Source: Carnegiea gigantea (lineage: Eukaryota; Streptophyta; Magnoliopsida; Caryophyllales; Cactaceae). Taken from it: a stretch of DNA of 64,000 bases. The stretch lies in the NCBI GenBank assembly GCA_029747015.1, contig JAKOGI010000567.1, positions 213,501 to 277,500 of the forward strand, read 5' to 3'. Positions within the stretch are counted from its first letter, which is position 1, and each line of letters opens with the position of its first letter. Below the pieces are notes generated by a model that was not told the origin of the DNA, ran no database searches, and worked only from the letters and a program-made list of their open reading frames with translations. This document shows, piece after piece, positions 37,410 through 49,500 of the stretch. Position numbers and translations under genes: made by a program.

Positions 37410-39238
37410 TATAGACACCTAAAAATAGCATCTTATTTTTAATTGACCAATGATGAAAATTATACCCCAACTTATATACTTGGAAGCCCAGTAGAGTAAT
37501 CCTTGAATTTAAGTCCAAAAGACTGATAGAGTCCAAAAGCCTAAATTAATAGTGCTCGACATCCAGTTTAAGCCTAGATATCAACATTATTCATTGAATA
37601 AGCTTTCTAATAACATATTATGCACTAAACTTCGATAAGCAATGGAAAAGATATAAGTTTAATATTTCGCCTTTTATTGAAAATGATACCTGCTGACTAT
37701 TTTGCTTATATCTTGTTCCACACGTATCTAAAAATTATGAAATTAGTTTTATTAGAAACTCAACTGAATAAGCTTTCAAGGAAAAAAGAATAACTTAAAA
37801 AGGAGCTTTGATGTAAAAGTGATGGCCAAAACTAATTGGGCTACCTATTGCCCAGTCTAGGAACCCAGGCGGGTTCCTGCTTCCAAGAACCTGGCTAGGT
37901 CCTTGATCTGGGAACTTGGCTGGGATCCTTATCTTCGAGCCTATTTCTACTTAAATAGGATTAATCAACTAGTACTCTAGACTGATTAGTTTACGGAGAC
38001 TAATTAGTCAAAATCCTAACTGAATTGGTGTACCCGTTTATATAATGAGACTAGGATTAGGTCTCCTTTCTCCAAACCGACTTGGATTATCCCCTCAACC
38101 ACTATAAATAGGGGGCTATTCCTAGGGGTTACAGGGAGGAATCAAAGATGAGTTAGCCATTACTTAATTGGCACCAAATCAAATTGGTGCCAAAATACAT
38201 CAAAATATTAGAGAGAGGAGAGCATCAAAATCTAAGAGAGAAATACTCCACATGTTGAAAATAGAGAATTGGGTCAAACATTAACGTCGCTCTACTGGGT
38301 TTCTGGGCAAATCAAGTGGATTATCCTGAGGACGAAAACTTTATCTTCCCTTACTCTTCGATTCTATTTCTTTTTTATGATTTTTTTCATTCTACATTAC
38401 CAAAGATGTAATTATTAGGTAGCTCCCTGCCTACTGTAACTGTTATGCTATTCTTTAGGTTATTATTGGACTAACGTTTGTACCTTTTGCATGGTTACAT
38501 CTTTGTTAGTATAAATATTTGTTAGTATAATTAAGTCTAAATTTCCCATGTTGATTAGTAAAGGTCATCAGTAATGATGAGCGGTGACAAGATGCATCAC
38601 ATCGCATCACTATACCATCACTCTCGAATTTGTAGCCTCAGTTCTAGACCAAGGAGTCAAAATGGCTGCCACACCATTGATTACCTGGGCCTTTCTAAGA
38701 CCATTTTGAAGCAGTGTCAATTTATCCCTTTGGTGTCCCATTGGTATGATCTAGTTCAAGAGGTGGCATGGTTTATAAGTTTTCCTAAAACTCATTAGCA
38801 ACTTTATTGGTTAAAAGATTAATGTTTTTTTGCCTCATTATTGCATCTGGTGTCTCCATTGCTGAATTTGGGGAAATAAATTCAGATTCTGGTGGTAGAA
38901 TCTGTTTGGACCAAAATTATGATTCTGATATGACCCGGGAAGCCGCCCGGGTTCCTAGATCAGACTTACACTCAGATTCTAGGTCAGACGGGGGAACTGC
39001 CTAGGCCCAATCGAGGAGAATTGGACCTGGCCATTCCCAAGGTACCTGGCTGGGTTCCTTGGCCTGGCCCCAGGCTTAATTTCCTATGATTTTAAAAGCC
39101 TAGTTCTGCATTGTTGTTTTTTGTAAAAATAAAATAAAAAATAATAATAAATTTGATTTTTAGAAAAATAGAAAGTACCTAGCACAAGAGTTCGACCATT
39201 CATGGGAGATCGCACCTCTAAAAAGGTGGATTCTTACA
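37410..39238 (+). repeat. 3' LTR of element B
   Basis: It starts TATAGACACCTAAAAATAGC and ends GGATTCTTACA. It is the more complete copy (1829 bp) of the repeat at 26193-27825. It contains TATAAATA at 38103. Immediately to the right, CCTGT and then the interrupted integrase frame of element A resume, proving that B inserted into A. Confidence 0.85.
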
Positions 39239-39660
39239 CCTGTTGCCTTTAGGAAAGGACCTAGTATGCCCATACCTCACTTTGCAAAAGGCAATGGGTA
39301 ATGCATCGTAGCAAGAGGGGTGGACGGCTGGTGGTGTAGGGGATAACTCATTGGCATTTGTCGCATTTCCTTACCATCTCTATTGCATTCGATCGAAGTG
39401 TCAACCAGAAATACTTAGTCCTTAGTGCCTGTGTGGCAAGGCTTCAGCTTCTAATGTATGATTCGTATTCTCATTCATGTATCTCTAGCAAGATCCTTTT
39501 GCCCTCTTCCAGAGTAGTGCATCTCAGGAGAGGGAGTGAGAGGACTTTCTTGTACAGAAGCGCTTCGTATAAAAAGAAACATTCAGATCTCTTCATGATA
39601 TGGTCGCCCTCTTGCGGATCTTGTGGTAGAGTTCACGCAAATACTCTATAAGTGGTCCAT
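39239..39660 (-). pseudogene. integrase N-terminal zinc-binding part of element A (first half)
   Basis: Minus-strand frames give EIHE, then SLATQALRTKYFWLTLRSNA followed by IEMVRKCDKCQ, the H2C2 zinc-binding module with CxxC retained, and further LPFAKWGMGILGPFPKAT, which leads directly into the core domain in intact elements. The core domain is 13 kb away at 25395-26192 because of element B. Frame shifts occur within the module. Confidence 0.85.
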
Positions 39661-39789
39661 CCATGTCTCACTTCTTTCAATCAATACAACTCTTTAGCCT
39701 TAGCCATTTGTTCTTGTAAGATTCTTGATGGATGCTCTTTGGGGGGCCATCTGGGGAAGAGATGGTGAGCTACTGAGCTTTCGGTTTTT

Positions 39790-40233
39790 CTATCGAGGCA
39801 CATGCTCGATTTTGAACTTCTTGAACATGGGGGTCTTTTCCTTCACTTTTGCTGAGCAAGCTATCCTAGTTGTATCACGAGCTTCGTATCCCCCCATCAT
39901 TTGACTCACCACAAGTTGGGAATTAGATAAGGCTTTAAGGTATTCTACCCCGAGGATGTTGCAAATCTTCATGCCGGCCAATAGGGCTTCGTACTCGACT
40001 TCATTGTTAGATGCCTTGAACAAGAATTTTAGTGCATGTTCGTATGTGCACCCTTCAAGAGACACGGCAATCAACCTTGCTCCACTTCCTTTATTGGTTT
40101 GCCGATCTGTCATCATATAGCATCCAAGACTTGCTATCCTCTGTACTCTACTCGCTTGAAACTGAGCACTTAGCACTGAAATCGGCAAGGGTTTGAGCTT
40201 TGATTGCTTTTCTAGGTTCACAGTTGATTTCAT
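39790..40233 (-). pseudogene. second (archaeal-type) RNase H of Tat element A
   Basis: The 147-codon frame contains NKGSGARLIAVSLEGCTYEH then FKASNNEVEYEALLAGMKI, LSNSQLVVSQMMGGYEARD and KFKIEHVPR. This is the additional RNase H between the ordinary RNase H and integrase that marks the Tat lineage. The catalytic Glu (EVEYEA) is present, but the usual SDSQLV has become SNSQLV, losing an active-site Asp. It is transcriptionally part of the minus-strand polyprotein. Confidence 0.85.
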
Positions 40234-40239
40234 ATGAGT

Positions 40240-40700
40240 CTAACTCGACATCCCACTTCAACATTCTTTTGGATCTTTCATATCACTCGAGAGTGTTTCG
40301 CAAGGGTTGATAAATTAGCATAGTGATGCGATTAGATTCAAGTAAGGACATAATTTTCGAATTATAATCAATAAGGCGTATGCAAACTTCTCAATGAGTG
40401 GGTATCATTGCTCAGCTCCTACTAGGAGATGACTTACATAGTAGACGAGGAATTGTTATTCGTCCCTTTCGTCTAATAGAACCGCGCTTACTACATGGTT
40501 GGACATGGCAAGGTATGCCAACAATGACTCTCTAGTGCTGGGACTCACCATCCAGGGGAGTCTTACTAAGTACTCCTTGAGGCTTCGAAAGGCTTGTTCA
40601 ACCTCCTCATCCCATCAAAACTGTGCCTTTTTCTTTAGCACTTTAAAGAAAGGAAGGCACTTATCTAATGATGTTGACATGAGCCTCCTAAGTGCGGCTA
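40240..40700 (-). pseudogene. connection and first RNase H of Tat element A
   Basis: Broken minus-strand frames give HVVSAVLLDERDEQQFLVYY, then VSHLLVGAEQ and YPLIEKFAYALLIIIRKLCP, followed by RNTLE...SKRMLKWDVELDSY. These are the standard gypsy RNase H motifs (DAS..A..AVL, YPxxEK...AL, GRxxKWxxELxxF), with stops and lost residues. Confidence 0.75.
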
Positions 40701-41620
40701 TTCAGCCGGTTAACTTTTGCACTTCTTTCACCTTTGACGGAGACTTCATGTTCAGCACGGCTTTGACCTTGTTGGCATTTGCCTCAATTCCTCTCTGATC
40801 CATCATATAACCTAAGAATTTTAAGGATCTAACTCCGAAAGTACACTTTTTTGGGTTAAGCTTTATTTTATAATGCCTAAGTATCTTGAGGGTCTCATCT
40901 ACGTCTCTCACATGGTCGTTTTTCTTGACAATCTTAGTGATCACATCATCTATGTTTACCTCCATTATGTTTCCTATGGATGTCACAAAGATTTTATTGA
41001 CAAGTTGTTGGTAGGTGGCTTTGACATTGTTCAAGCCAAACGACATTAAGTTGTAGCAGTGCAAGCTGGTGTCGATAATAAAAGCTATTTTTTCTTGGTC
41101 TTCCTTGTCTAAGGGATCTGGTCATAGCCTAAAATGGCATCTATGAAGCGAAGGAGCTCATGACCCGCTGTAGAGTTGACTAGCTTGTCTATTTTCGGAA
41201 GAGGATAACTATCTTTGGGGCATGCCTTATTTAAGTCAGTGAAGTCGACACACATTCTCCATGTTCGATTGGGTTTCTTGACCAAGACAATATTTGATAC
41301 CCACTTAGGGTACTAGCACTTTCCTATGAATCCTGCTTCCAAAAGCTTTTGGACTTCGGCTACTGTAGCTTCACTTCTTTCTGCCCCCAAGTGCCTTCGG
41401 CTCTGAATGACTAGCTTGTGGTTCACATCCACACTTAATTTGTGTTCCATTATATCAGGAGCTATCCCTGGCAAGGTCCGAAAAGGTTTAAATGCAAATA
41501 CATCCTTATATCACTCCAAGAGTTCAATGACATCATCCCTTATCATGGGGTCGAGGTCTTTCCCAATTTGAATGGTTCGTTCTGAACATTTGAGGTCTAA
41601 AGGGATGGGAACCACTGCAC
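40700..41620 (-). pseudogene. reverse transcriptase of Tat element A
   Basis: Reading on the minus strand: KLLEAGFIGKC, then VLVKKPNRTWRMCVDFTDLN followed by KACPKDSYPLPKIDKLV, a GYDQI-like block, MSFGLNNVKATYQQLVNKIF, VNIDDVITK (catalytic ..DD pair kept, around 40940-40956), HYKIKLNPKKCTFGV and FLGYMMDQRGIEANANKVKA. Motif order and wording are those of Tat-type gypsy RT. At least two frame shifts separate the N-terminal fingers from the palm. Confidence 0.9.
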
Positions 41621-41699
41621 AAGTCAGTTCCAAGTAGGGGCTTCCGTGTTCTTTTGTTGAGGTAGAGAGTACTACCTTTGCCTTTGCAACTTCCTTCTT

Positions 41700-42957
41700 T
41701 CCAACATTGTTTTGCCGGGACGTCTCACCTGGGAGAGGTTCTTATTTCCTTCTCAAGGACTTCGAACTCACGCAATAGCCCTCCCTTGCTATCTTCTGGC
41801 CTCCATAAAATTTTCCCATCTTACCATTACGCAGTTCACACTAAATAAGTTAGAGTTAAAAAGCCACTATTGCTTTGATGGCAATAAGGGTTGGACATCC
41901 TAGGATGACGTTACATGACATCGGGATATCCACAATAAGAAAGTTTGCCTCTGGGGTTTGTGAGTTTTCCTTGTCTCCTACTCAGACAAGTAGCCTTTTA
42001 CTTCCTAGGGAATACATAGCCTGCCCCCTAAACCCCACAATAGGAGTTTCAACTACTTCCAAATCTTTATGATTGTATTGCAATTTTTTTATACATTCAA
42101 GAGTGTTGATATCGATGGAACTTCACGTATCCACAAGTATTCGATGCACCACGGTGGTTGCAATCTTAAATTGTATCATCAAGGCATCATTGAAAGGGGT
42201 TACAAGAGACGCATGTCTTCCGGATCAAATGTCATGGTTGGACTTACGAGTGGCTTCAACTCCCAGGCAGTTATAACTTGGTTGAGCTTCCAAATTTAGG
42301 CTTTTTGGTATCCAGCATTCAATTCTTTATGATCAATCCCTCAAATGATGGTTGCTATTATCTCCATGACACAGTCAGCATCATTGTTCTTTTTTCCCTT
42401 TGGATTGTGACGATTTCGATGTTGTCCTTTACCCCGCCTCAGGAAGTGGTTAAGCTACCCCTAATAAGCTAGCTCATGGAGGGCCTTTTGGAGTTTGCGG
42501 TATTTGGAGGTGGTGTGCCCAAAATCCTTATGGTATTTATAGTACTTGTTGTTATTTGTAAACTTGGCCGGAATCTTGATGGGCTTTGGACGCCTCAATA
42601 TAGGATTGCCTTTGATCTTCATAAGAATATTCCAAGTACTAGTGTGGAAGTGCCCAACCTTTTCCTTATCCTTCTTTTGACCCTTGTCCGACTGAGAGCT
42701 CATCTCATCTCGTATCTTGCTGGACAAAGTCGTCCTCAATCTATATCTTTGTGACTTGTATGAAATCTTAAACTCTTCTTAGTTCTTCTATCAACATCAT
42801 TACTCCACGTTCAGCAAGGGAAAATTTAAATCTTATCGGGAGCAATCCATCGAGGAAAGAATATAAGTCACCTTATCCTGCAAATCCGTGATCGGGACGA
42901 CTTCACCATTGAATCTCATCACATACTCCTTCAAGTACCCCCTTTGGCTTGCCGGAC
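41700..42957 (-). pseudogene. gag end and protease of Tat element A, 5'-truncated
   Basis: The minus-strand frame at 42461-42739 contains YYKYHKDFGHTTSKYRKLQK, matching the CxYHxxxGHxTxxCxxL zinc-knuckle-like motif of Tat gag, but with both Cys replaced by Tyr. Protease remnants follow at 41700-42300 (ETPIVGFRGQAMYSL, NFLIVDIPMSCNVILGCPTL). Capsid traces run up to 42957, where the sequence changes suddenly to A/T-rich non-element DNA. The 5' LTR and most of gag are missing from this side. Confidence 0.7.
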
Positions 42958-43611
42958 TACAAGTATTGAATTATGCTGAATTGTATTAAGTTATACTTAG
43001 TTGTACTAGATTATGTTGAATTATGCTTAAATCTGTTAAATTATAATAAAATACATTGAACACTAATGACAATCATATATATAATACAAAATTGAATAAG
43101 TTAACATGGTGATGACATTTGTCATGTTGTTATTGGTCGCTTAATTTTTAAATAAAAAATATAATTTTATGACACCTAATAAATGATCCTAGCCATATTA
43201 TTAAATTTAACATTTATTCATCAACGTAGTATACTAAATCATGCAATTATCATTGGTTCTTTTTTACGTAATAAAGTTAATTGACAATTTAAGGGTTACT
43301 AATTAGTATAATGTTGAATTGAAATGTAAAAATCGAATCGTATGTAAAGTAATTTTATTCTGAATTAAACTCTATTGTTCTTTAATAAAATTTTAATTAA
43401 TTTTTATTTATAATTAAGTGATGGAACCAAATTTTTTTCCTCCTTTTTTTGTTTGGTAAGTTATCATATGTCAATCTTTTATTTACATTTTGTTAGTTTT
43501 TTTTTAAAGATGATTAAATGGTTTCAATTAAACAATTTTTTTTTCTTATTTATATTTTTAATAAATTTTCAAAATATATATTAACGCATAACCTTGTGAA
43601 GCGCGGGTCTA
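42958..43611. other. AT-rich flank, possible MITE half and Helitron-like end
   Basis: The first 100 bases repeat words such as TTGAATTATGCTGAATTG, similar in style to the interior of the Tourist-like MITE at 54555-61721, and may be the other half of the copy cut at 17690. The rest is very A/T-rich. Near 43590 ACCTTGTGAAGCGCGGGTCT resembles the GC hairpin found at some Helitron 3' ends (followed by CTAA). No gene. Confidence 0.35.
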
Positions 43612-43614
43612 ACC

Positions 43615-43822
43615 TGATTGTGGGAGCAATGATACCGGATCGGCTTCTTGACCAGTATTGTTCAGTCGGAACACAACACTAGACCAGAGCCCAGCCCTCC
43701 CTGCCTTACTACAAGGTGAAAAAAGTTACCCTGGTTGTGGGAGCAATAATACCGAATCGGCTTTTTGACCAGTAGTGTTCAGCTGGAACACAACACTAGA
43801 ACAGAGTTCAGCCCTCCCTGCC
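43615..43822 (+). repeat. tandem duplication upstream of RNase H1 gene
   Basis: About 91 bp at 43615-43705 recurs at 43732-43822 (offset exactly 117 bp) with few differences. The shared sequence includes GTGGGAGCAAT, ACCGRATCGGCTT, TTGACCAGTA and CAGCCCTCCCTGCC. It lies 0.3-0.5 kb upstream of the start codon and probably overlaps the promoter or transcription start of the gene. Confidence 0.9.
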
Positions 43823-44096
43823 ATCCCTATTTCCTCAGAACTTTACCTTTCTCCCGCCTAGTTATTTATGTTCCCGAAATTACCTATTCTTCCCCAGCAA
43901 CTTTCGTCAACTCAGTCGGCACTCTACCCGAATTGAGTTGTCCCATTTTCGATTTCATTCTACACTGCATGATTGCTCCATTTCAGAGGTAGGGGGTTTA
44001 CTGGATTATATTACTGATTGTTAATTGTTAATTTTGGTGATTTTCTTGATTGATTCTTTTTCCTATTTTTTGACTTTGATTTACACAGTAAGTGCG
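43823..44096 (+). promoter_or_regulatory. probable 5' UTR with a 100-bp leader intron
   Basis: Sequence before the start codon is pyrimidine-rich. TTTCAGAG|GTAGGG at 43988/43989 and TTTACACAG|TAAGTG at 44088/44089 give a good GT-AG intron of 100 bp, with T-rich sequence before the acceptor. If used, the leader exon ends at 43988 and joins 8 bases before ATG (44097). Two short upstream ORFs (ATG near 43869 and 43969) in the leader do not continue into the coding frame. Transcript data would be needed to place the start. Confidence 0.5.
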
Positions 44097-46517
44097 ATGG
44101 GAGATGAAAAAGACGCATTTTATGTTGTAAGGAAGGGTGATGTAATCGGTGTATATAAAAGCTTTGCAGATTGTCAAGCGCAAGCGGGGTTTTCTGTAAT
44201 TATTTTTTCTGTTTTATTTCTGGTCTTTAAGAATTTACATTAGTCTTCAGATGATGGTTTTTATTACTATATATTGTTTACTGATTTTTTTTTCATGTTG
44301 TTATTTTTCCCCCCTTTTTTAATTACTCAACACCCAGCAAAGAGAACAAAAAGGGAATTATGCTCTAGGTTGCTGTAAAATTCGAGTATATACCATTTTG
44401 ATCTTGGGAAAGTGGTTTCTCCTCCCGCCTACCCCCACGAAAGAAAAAAAGAATCTGATTTTGGGGTTGGTTTGCAAGAATTTTGCAATGCATACGCTTG
44501 TATGCAGTTGGAAACTGGAACTTCTGGCAAGTTGTGGGTTTAGAAAATTGAAGGGTTGTGTTTTGTCATTGCTTATCCTTGGATGTTGTTCTGGTTTGTG
44601 GAACTGTATTTTGAGACCTAGAAACTGAGTTTTACAAGGAGAACAAACTCTGAAAATTTATTTTTGGTATAGTTAGTTGTAGTGCTATGGTGCTGCACCC
44701 ATGTTTTGGGAGTTCACTCTTAGAAATGATTCTTTTAAATTGAGCCATTGCATTGTTGTGGTGGCTTGTTGGGTTAAGCGGACTAACCTTGGGTTAAGCG
44801 GACTAACCTTCCGATTAGGCATTAGCTAGTGCTAGTTAAAAATCCAATTGTGATTGGGCATTGACTTTGAAGTTCTGCCCATTCTGATTTCCCTTGTAGG
44901 ATGTATTTCTGCTTTGTGATGTAGATATAATTATATGACCACCTTTATTTTTTTGGATAAGGAAAAGGTATATATTCATATTAGGAGTGAAATCGACAAG
45001 TTAGCTTCTTGGAAAACAACTTTTTCGATGTGAAAAAACTATTCCAAAAAGTCATTCACCAAACAACCCAAATAACTGTTTGACTTAGTCAAACAGTCAA
45101 AATTACCCCGAAAAGTCATTTTGAGCAAAAAGCCATCTACCAAACACCCCCCAAAGAATGATGCTAAAAGCCTAAAACAACATCCTGCAAAAGCTAATTA
45201 TGACCCAAGAATAAACTATCGACAAAATCAATAACATTAAAGGAGGAGGAACGAAAAACCTCCTCCGAAAAGAATATAGTCTTCAGCCACTTATACTTGA
45301 AGTCTTTACCCGTCCTAAAAAGATCTCAGCCCCATTAAAAAGTCTCCTATTTCTCTTCATCCAGAATAACCAAAAGATGGCATGAGGAATGGCTTGGAAA
45401 CTTTATAGTTGGCCCTTCTCCCCCAAAAAGTCTTCCTATGCTAATAACCGATGTTTTGCAAAACTTAGTATCACCTAGTGTAGGCCCAAACAACTCAGAT
45501 CTAATTCCCAAAGAATGTTAGCAATGAGGCAATGAAGAAGTAAATGGTTAGTAGTTTCCAAACCATCTTTGCTCATGAAGCATCCGTTGACCAAGATTTT
45601 ATCCTCTTTTGTTAGTTATCGCATGTTAAGATCTTGCCTTGACGAACTTCCCACACCAAAAAGGATGCTTTAAAAGAGGGTGGAAATTTCCAAATAATAT
45701 TCCATGTAAAACCACAGTCTGAAAACGCCAAGGACGTATTCCCAAGAGGGGAAGAAAGGTGAAGGAAATCATATGTGACAATAGATTTCCCGATGGAGAT
45801 AGGGCTCGATCTAACCATATCAAGGGAGGAATCCTTACAAAAGCTGTATTAAGCATGGCAAAGAATTGAGCAACACTATCGTCCTCTGGGTCCTCTGGGA
45901 AGGCCTGACGAACAAACATAGGGAAACAAACAATTGAAGAAGAAGAATGCCCCAAATAATGAGAGACATGCATCCTTGTCAACTGTTAGAGCAAAGAGAG
46001 AAGGGAAGCAGTCCCTCAGTCATACACCATCGCACCACCTACTCTGCCAAAAGAAGATGGAGGAGCTATCATCCACCTAAAAAATGATGTGAGAGTAGAA
46101 ATGATCCCCACCTATGGCAATAAACTTCCAAAGACCTACTCTATAAATGCCATCATGCTTACTTGAGATCCAATTCAGACCCTCAGCCCCATATTTAGCC
46201 TTGACCACTGAAAAGAAGCCTGAGGCACAAAAAAGCGCAAAGGGTGATGGGGCCTGGGTGCGCGCTTCGAGGTAAAGGTGCGGACTTTTTGGACATAAGG
46301 CGCACTTTTACTAAAAAATGCTTTAAAATATTTCTCAAATCATATTTATTTGAAAATAAGCTAGATAACGGCATCAAATAAGTGATTTTCACCAAACCCC
46401 AGGGAAAGAACAGAATCAATTAAACACAGCAAAATACAATTAAACCATTAAAGAGAGCTTAATTGGATTACTACAAAATGAACTCCAAAGACATGACACA
46501 TGTTGCTAGGCTTCCAG

Positions 46518-46553
<36 letters not shown>

Positions 46554-49500
46554 CGCTAGAGAGAGAAAGAAAAGGAGAAAGAATAAGAAGCCAAAAAAAA
46601 AAGAAGAAAGCAATAGTTCGGTACCATTGTACCACTGTAGCTGTCGTCATTTTTGACCTCTGTGAAGCCCCAAAAAAAAGAGAACAAAGAAAAACCTTCC
46701 ATGGTTGTCGAATAACAGAGAAGGAGGACGGTGAAGAAGGAAATTTGAAAGAATAAAGGAGAACAAAGCACTTACCTAAATTGGTGTCACCAGATAGAGA
46801 TGGCTATGAGTTGGGTATGGGTTGGGCCCATCCGGACCCAGATCCATTTAAATTTCTTGGACCTAGACCCAGACCCATCCAAGACCCTTGGGTCTGAAAA
46901 GATAGGATCCACTGGATCTGGTGGGTCCACGAGTCCTAAATATGTTATAACTATTTTCACATTAAATATTATTTTTTTCATATCCCAAAATTAATTAACA
47001 CATTATAAAGGCAAATAATTGAATTTAGAAGGCATAATATTTAATGAAATAACATTCTAGTGACATGTACCATAGTTAAGTGTTCTTGCTTACGTTTTAC
47101 ACAGCAAAAATAATATTTTAATAAAAATCACAAAGACGTAGTCCATCAAATTTCAAAAAGAGCGTAACAAAATAGTTCTTCTTTTACGACTAGCAGAAAG
47201 CAAAGTGGCTTTAGGATTTACTAGTTTAAAGTTACTTTAATCAATTGCCTTTATCACATTTTTTTCAAAAATATTAATGGGCCTTAAATGAGTCTTGGGT
47301 CGGGTATGGGTTTGAATTCTTCAGACCTAGACTCGACCCACGTCTCTTGGATCCAGACCCGTTTAAGATCCATTAGGTCTCATTTCATTGGACCCAAACC
47401 CTCTAAATTGGCTCGGGTCCGATGGGTCTTGGTCGGGTCCGGGGTCCACTGCCATCCCTACCCTAGGGTTAGGGTTTCTAGCTCTAAACTTAAGTTCAGC
47501 AGTAGCAATATGTTTTGTTTACTTCCAGAAGAAGCAGCTTTATTGAGAGGTTTCTACAAAGAAAAAGAGGGGTCAAGGCGCCTTAGAGATGTTTTCTTTT
47601 CTTTTTCTTTTTCAAATGTTCTGTTATGATTTATAAAGCGCGGAGTTCATGGGCTTTGCTCCTTAGTTTGAAGCCCAGAAAAGCTCACCCTATCCCTGAT
47701 CCATTCCAAGGTGCAATAGGGTGGGCTTTGGGCTTCTGTGCACTTCGGGTGTGCTTTTTAAAACATAGGTTTTTCGTTAGGCACTTTTGAGACATAGCCC
47801 TACAGTTTATCATGGGCAATGATGGTGGGTGCTGGGGAAAAAGATGAGATGTTTGCTTGGCAACCATGTGGCATGGTGACAAAAAGGCTGTTGATAAAGA
47901 GTGACTAGTATCAAATACTTGAAATGTAGGATGATTCAATCTTCACATATGTTTTGTTTTTTTTTTTTAAAAAGTTAATAGGTGGATCTTAGAGGGACAG
48001 TGCTTCTCATTGCTACTCTATGATTTTGGGCTTTGAAAGGAGTGGAAGCTCATTATATTTGAATCACATGCATCTACAGGGCCATTTACTAATATTAATG
48101 TGGTTTAATCTAAACCTTGACTATTGAGGCCCTTGCTAAGAGTAGGAAATTACGATTCTCAATAATAGCATTGGTTAATAGCCTCTTGCATTGAGTACTG
48201 GGCCGCTTATTCAAGGAGTTTGGTGGTGATCTTTCCACATGGCACCTTGTGATCACCTAGCCTAACTTCCATTTCTGCTTCATGCACCCAGGTGGGTCTT
48301 GTAGTGATGTGCACTCATGTTTGTCTTTGGATGACATCAACAGCTAATCCCCATCTGTTAGCCTGGGAAAACATGGTGTGGCTCTATTATCTATTGGAGG
48401 GCCTTCGCAACACAGGAATTTTCTATTGGAGGTTGTTCCTTGGCCTGAAGGTCCTGATGCAAGTTTAGAGTTCTTGTCCCTTTATATGGGCACCTCACTG
48501 ATTTCTGAAGCATCTATGGAAGGGGAGCTTTTCGGCCTTCTTCCTAATTTGCACAGGAACAATCCTGAAATGAATTATGAGAACAATAAAGCTGCCCAGA
48601 ATTTTTCTTCCTCAGTGATATTTCTATGTCAGAAAACAATGCCTAGAACATCATGTCTCTCGTGGGTAGAAATGGTAGTGGGTCCTGGACCCGACCCACA
48701 CCTGTTTGTAATTTTTTTAAAAAAAGTGGCAATCAATTGACTAAATCCACTGAAGTCTGAAGACTCTAAATCAGTAAAACCCTGCTCCGCTCCCACGTCC
48801 CACCCTTGGCATTTCTCTCTCTACTCTCACCATTCACCAATATCTGCTCCCCGTTTCTCTCTGTACTGAGTCGTGGGGGTTGCAACTGGCCTGACAAGGA
48901 ACTTGGCTATATGGGCTGTTACAGTGACTGTTCCTTCTACTGGAAATAGATCATTTGATCCTGTGTTTTAGGTTCTTTCTTGGCCTTCCAGTTTGGGAGG
49001 CATTGGCCTCTGTGCAGGGTCTGATGATTTTGCAGAGATGTGTTGTCTGCAAAGTCTTCTTGACTCGGTCACTTCGATCGCATAATGTGGGCAGATTTCT
49101 TTCAGTTTTTCCTGAAGTTATTATATTGATAAGTTTCTTGGAGAGAGTTTTCTAGGACCTATAGGCACTTTTATATTCAACTGCATTTGTTGGTTCCTGG
49201 CGGGTTATCCCTTTTGCTGAACGTAATTGGAACTTTTTTGTGAGTATGGCATGATTCACTTTAATGTCCTAGTGCCTGATACCTGAACATTTGCCTGTGT
49301 AACTTTCTCTAACCCATCTGACCTAGAAACAGGCCATCTTATGTCCGTGATTAAATGCCTTTTGGCTTATCTAGCCTTTTCTTTCCCTCAGCATCAATAA
49401 GGGTTAGCACAGGAATATTTACTTTTTGTCCATCGGCTCTGCATTTCGGCCTTATCTTACAGGCGCTTACTCACCCTCCATGAATTAACTAAGCACACGA

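Noticed and set aside
43765..43992. 75-codon frame before the RNase H1 start, considered as a transit-peptide exon
   Set aside because: Joining its end across the leader intron goes out of frame and stops, so it does not extend the protein; kept as 5' UTR.
46463..46756. 97-codon frame rich in Arg/Glu
   Set aside because: Produced by the (GA)n microsatellite and A-rich sequence.
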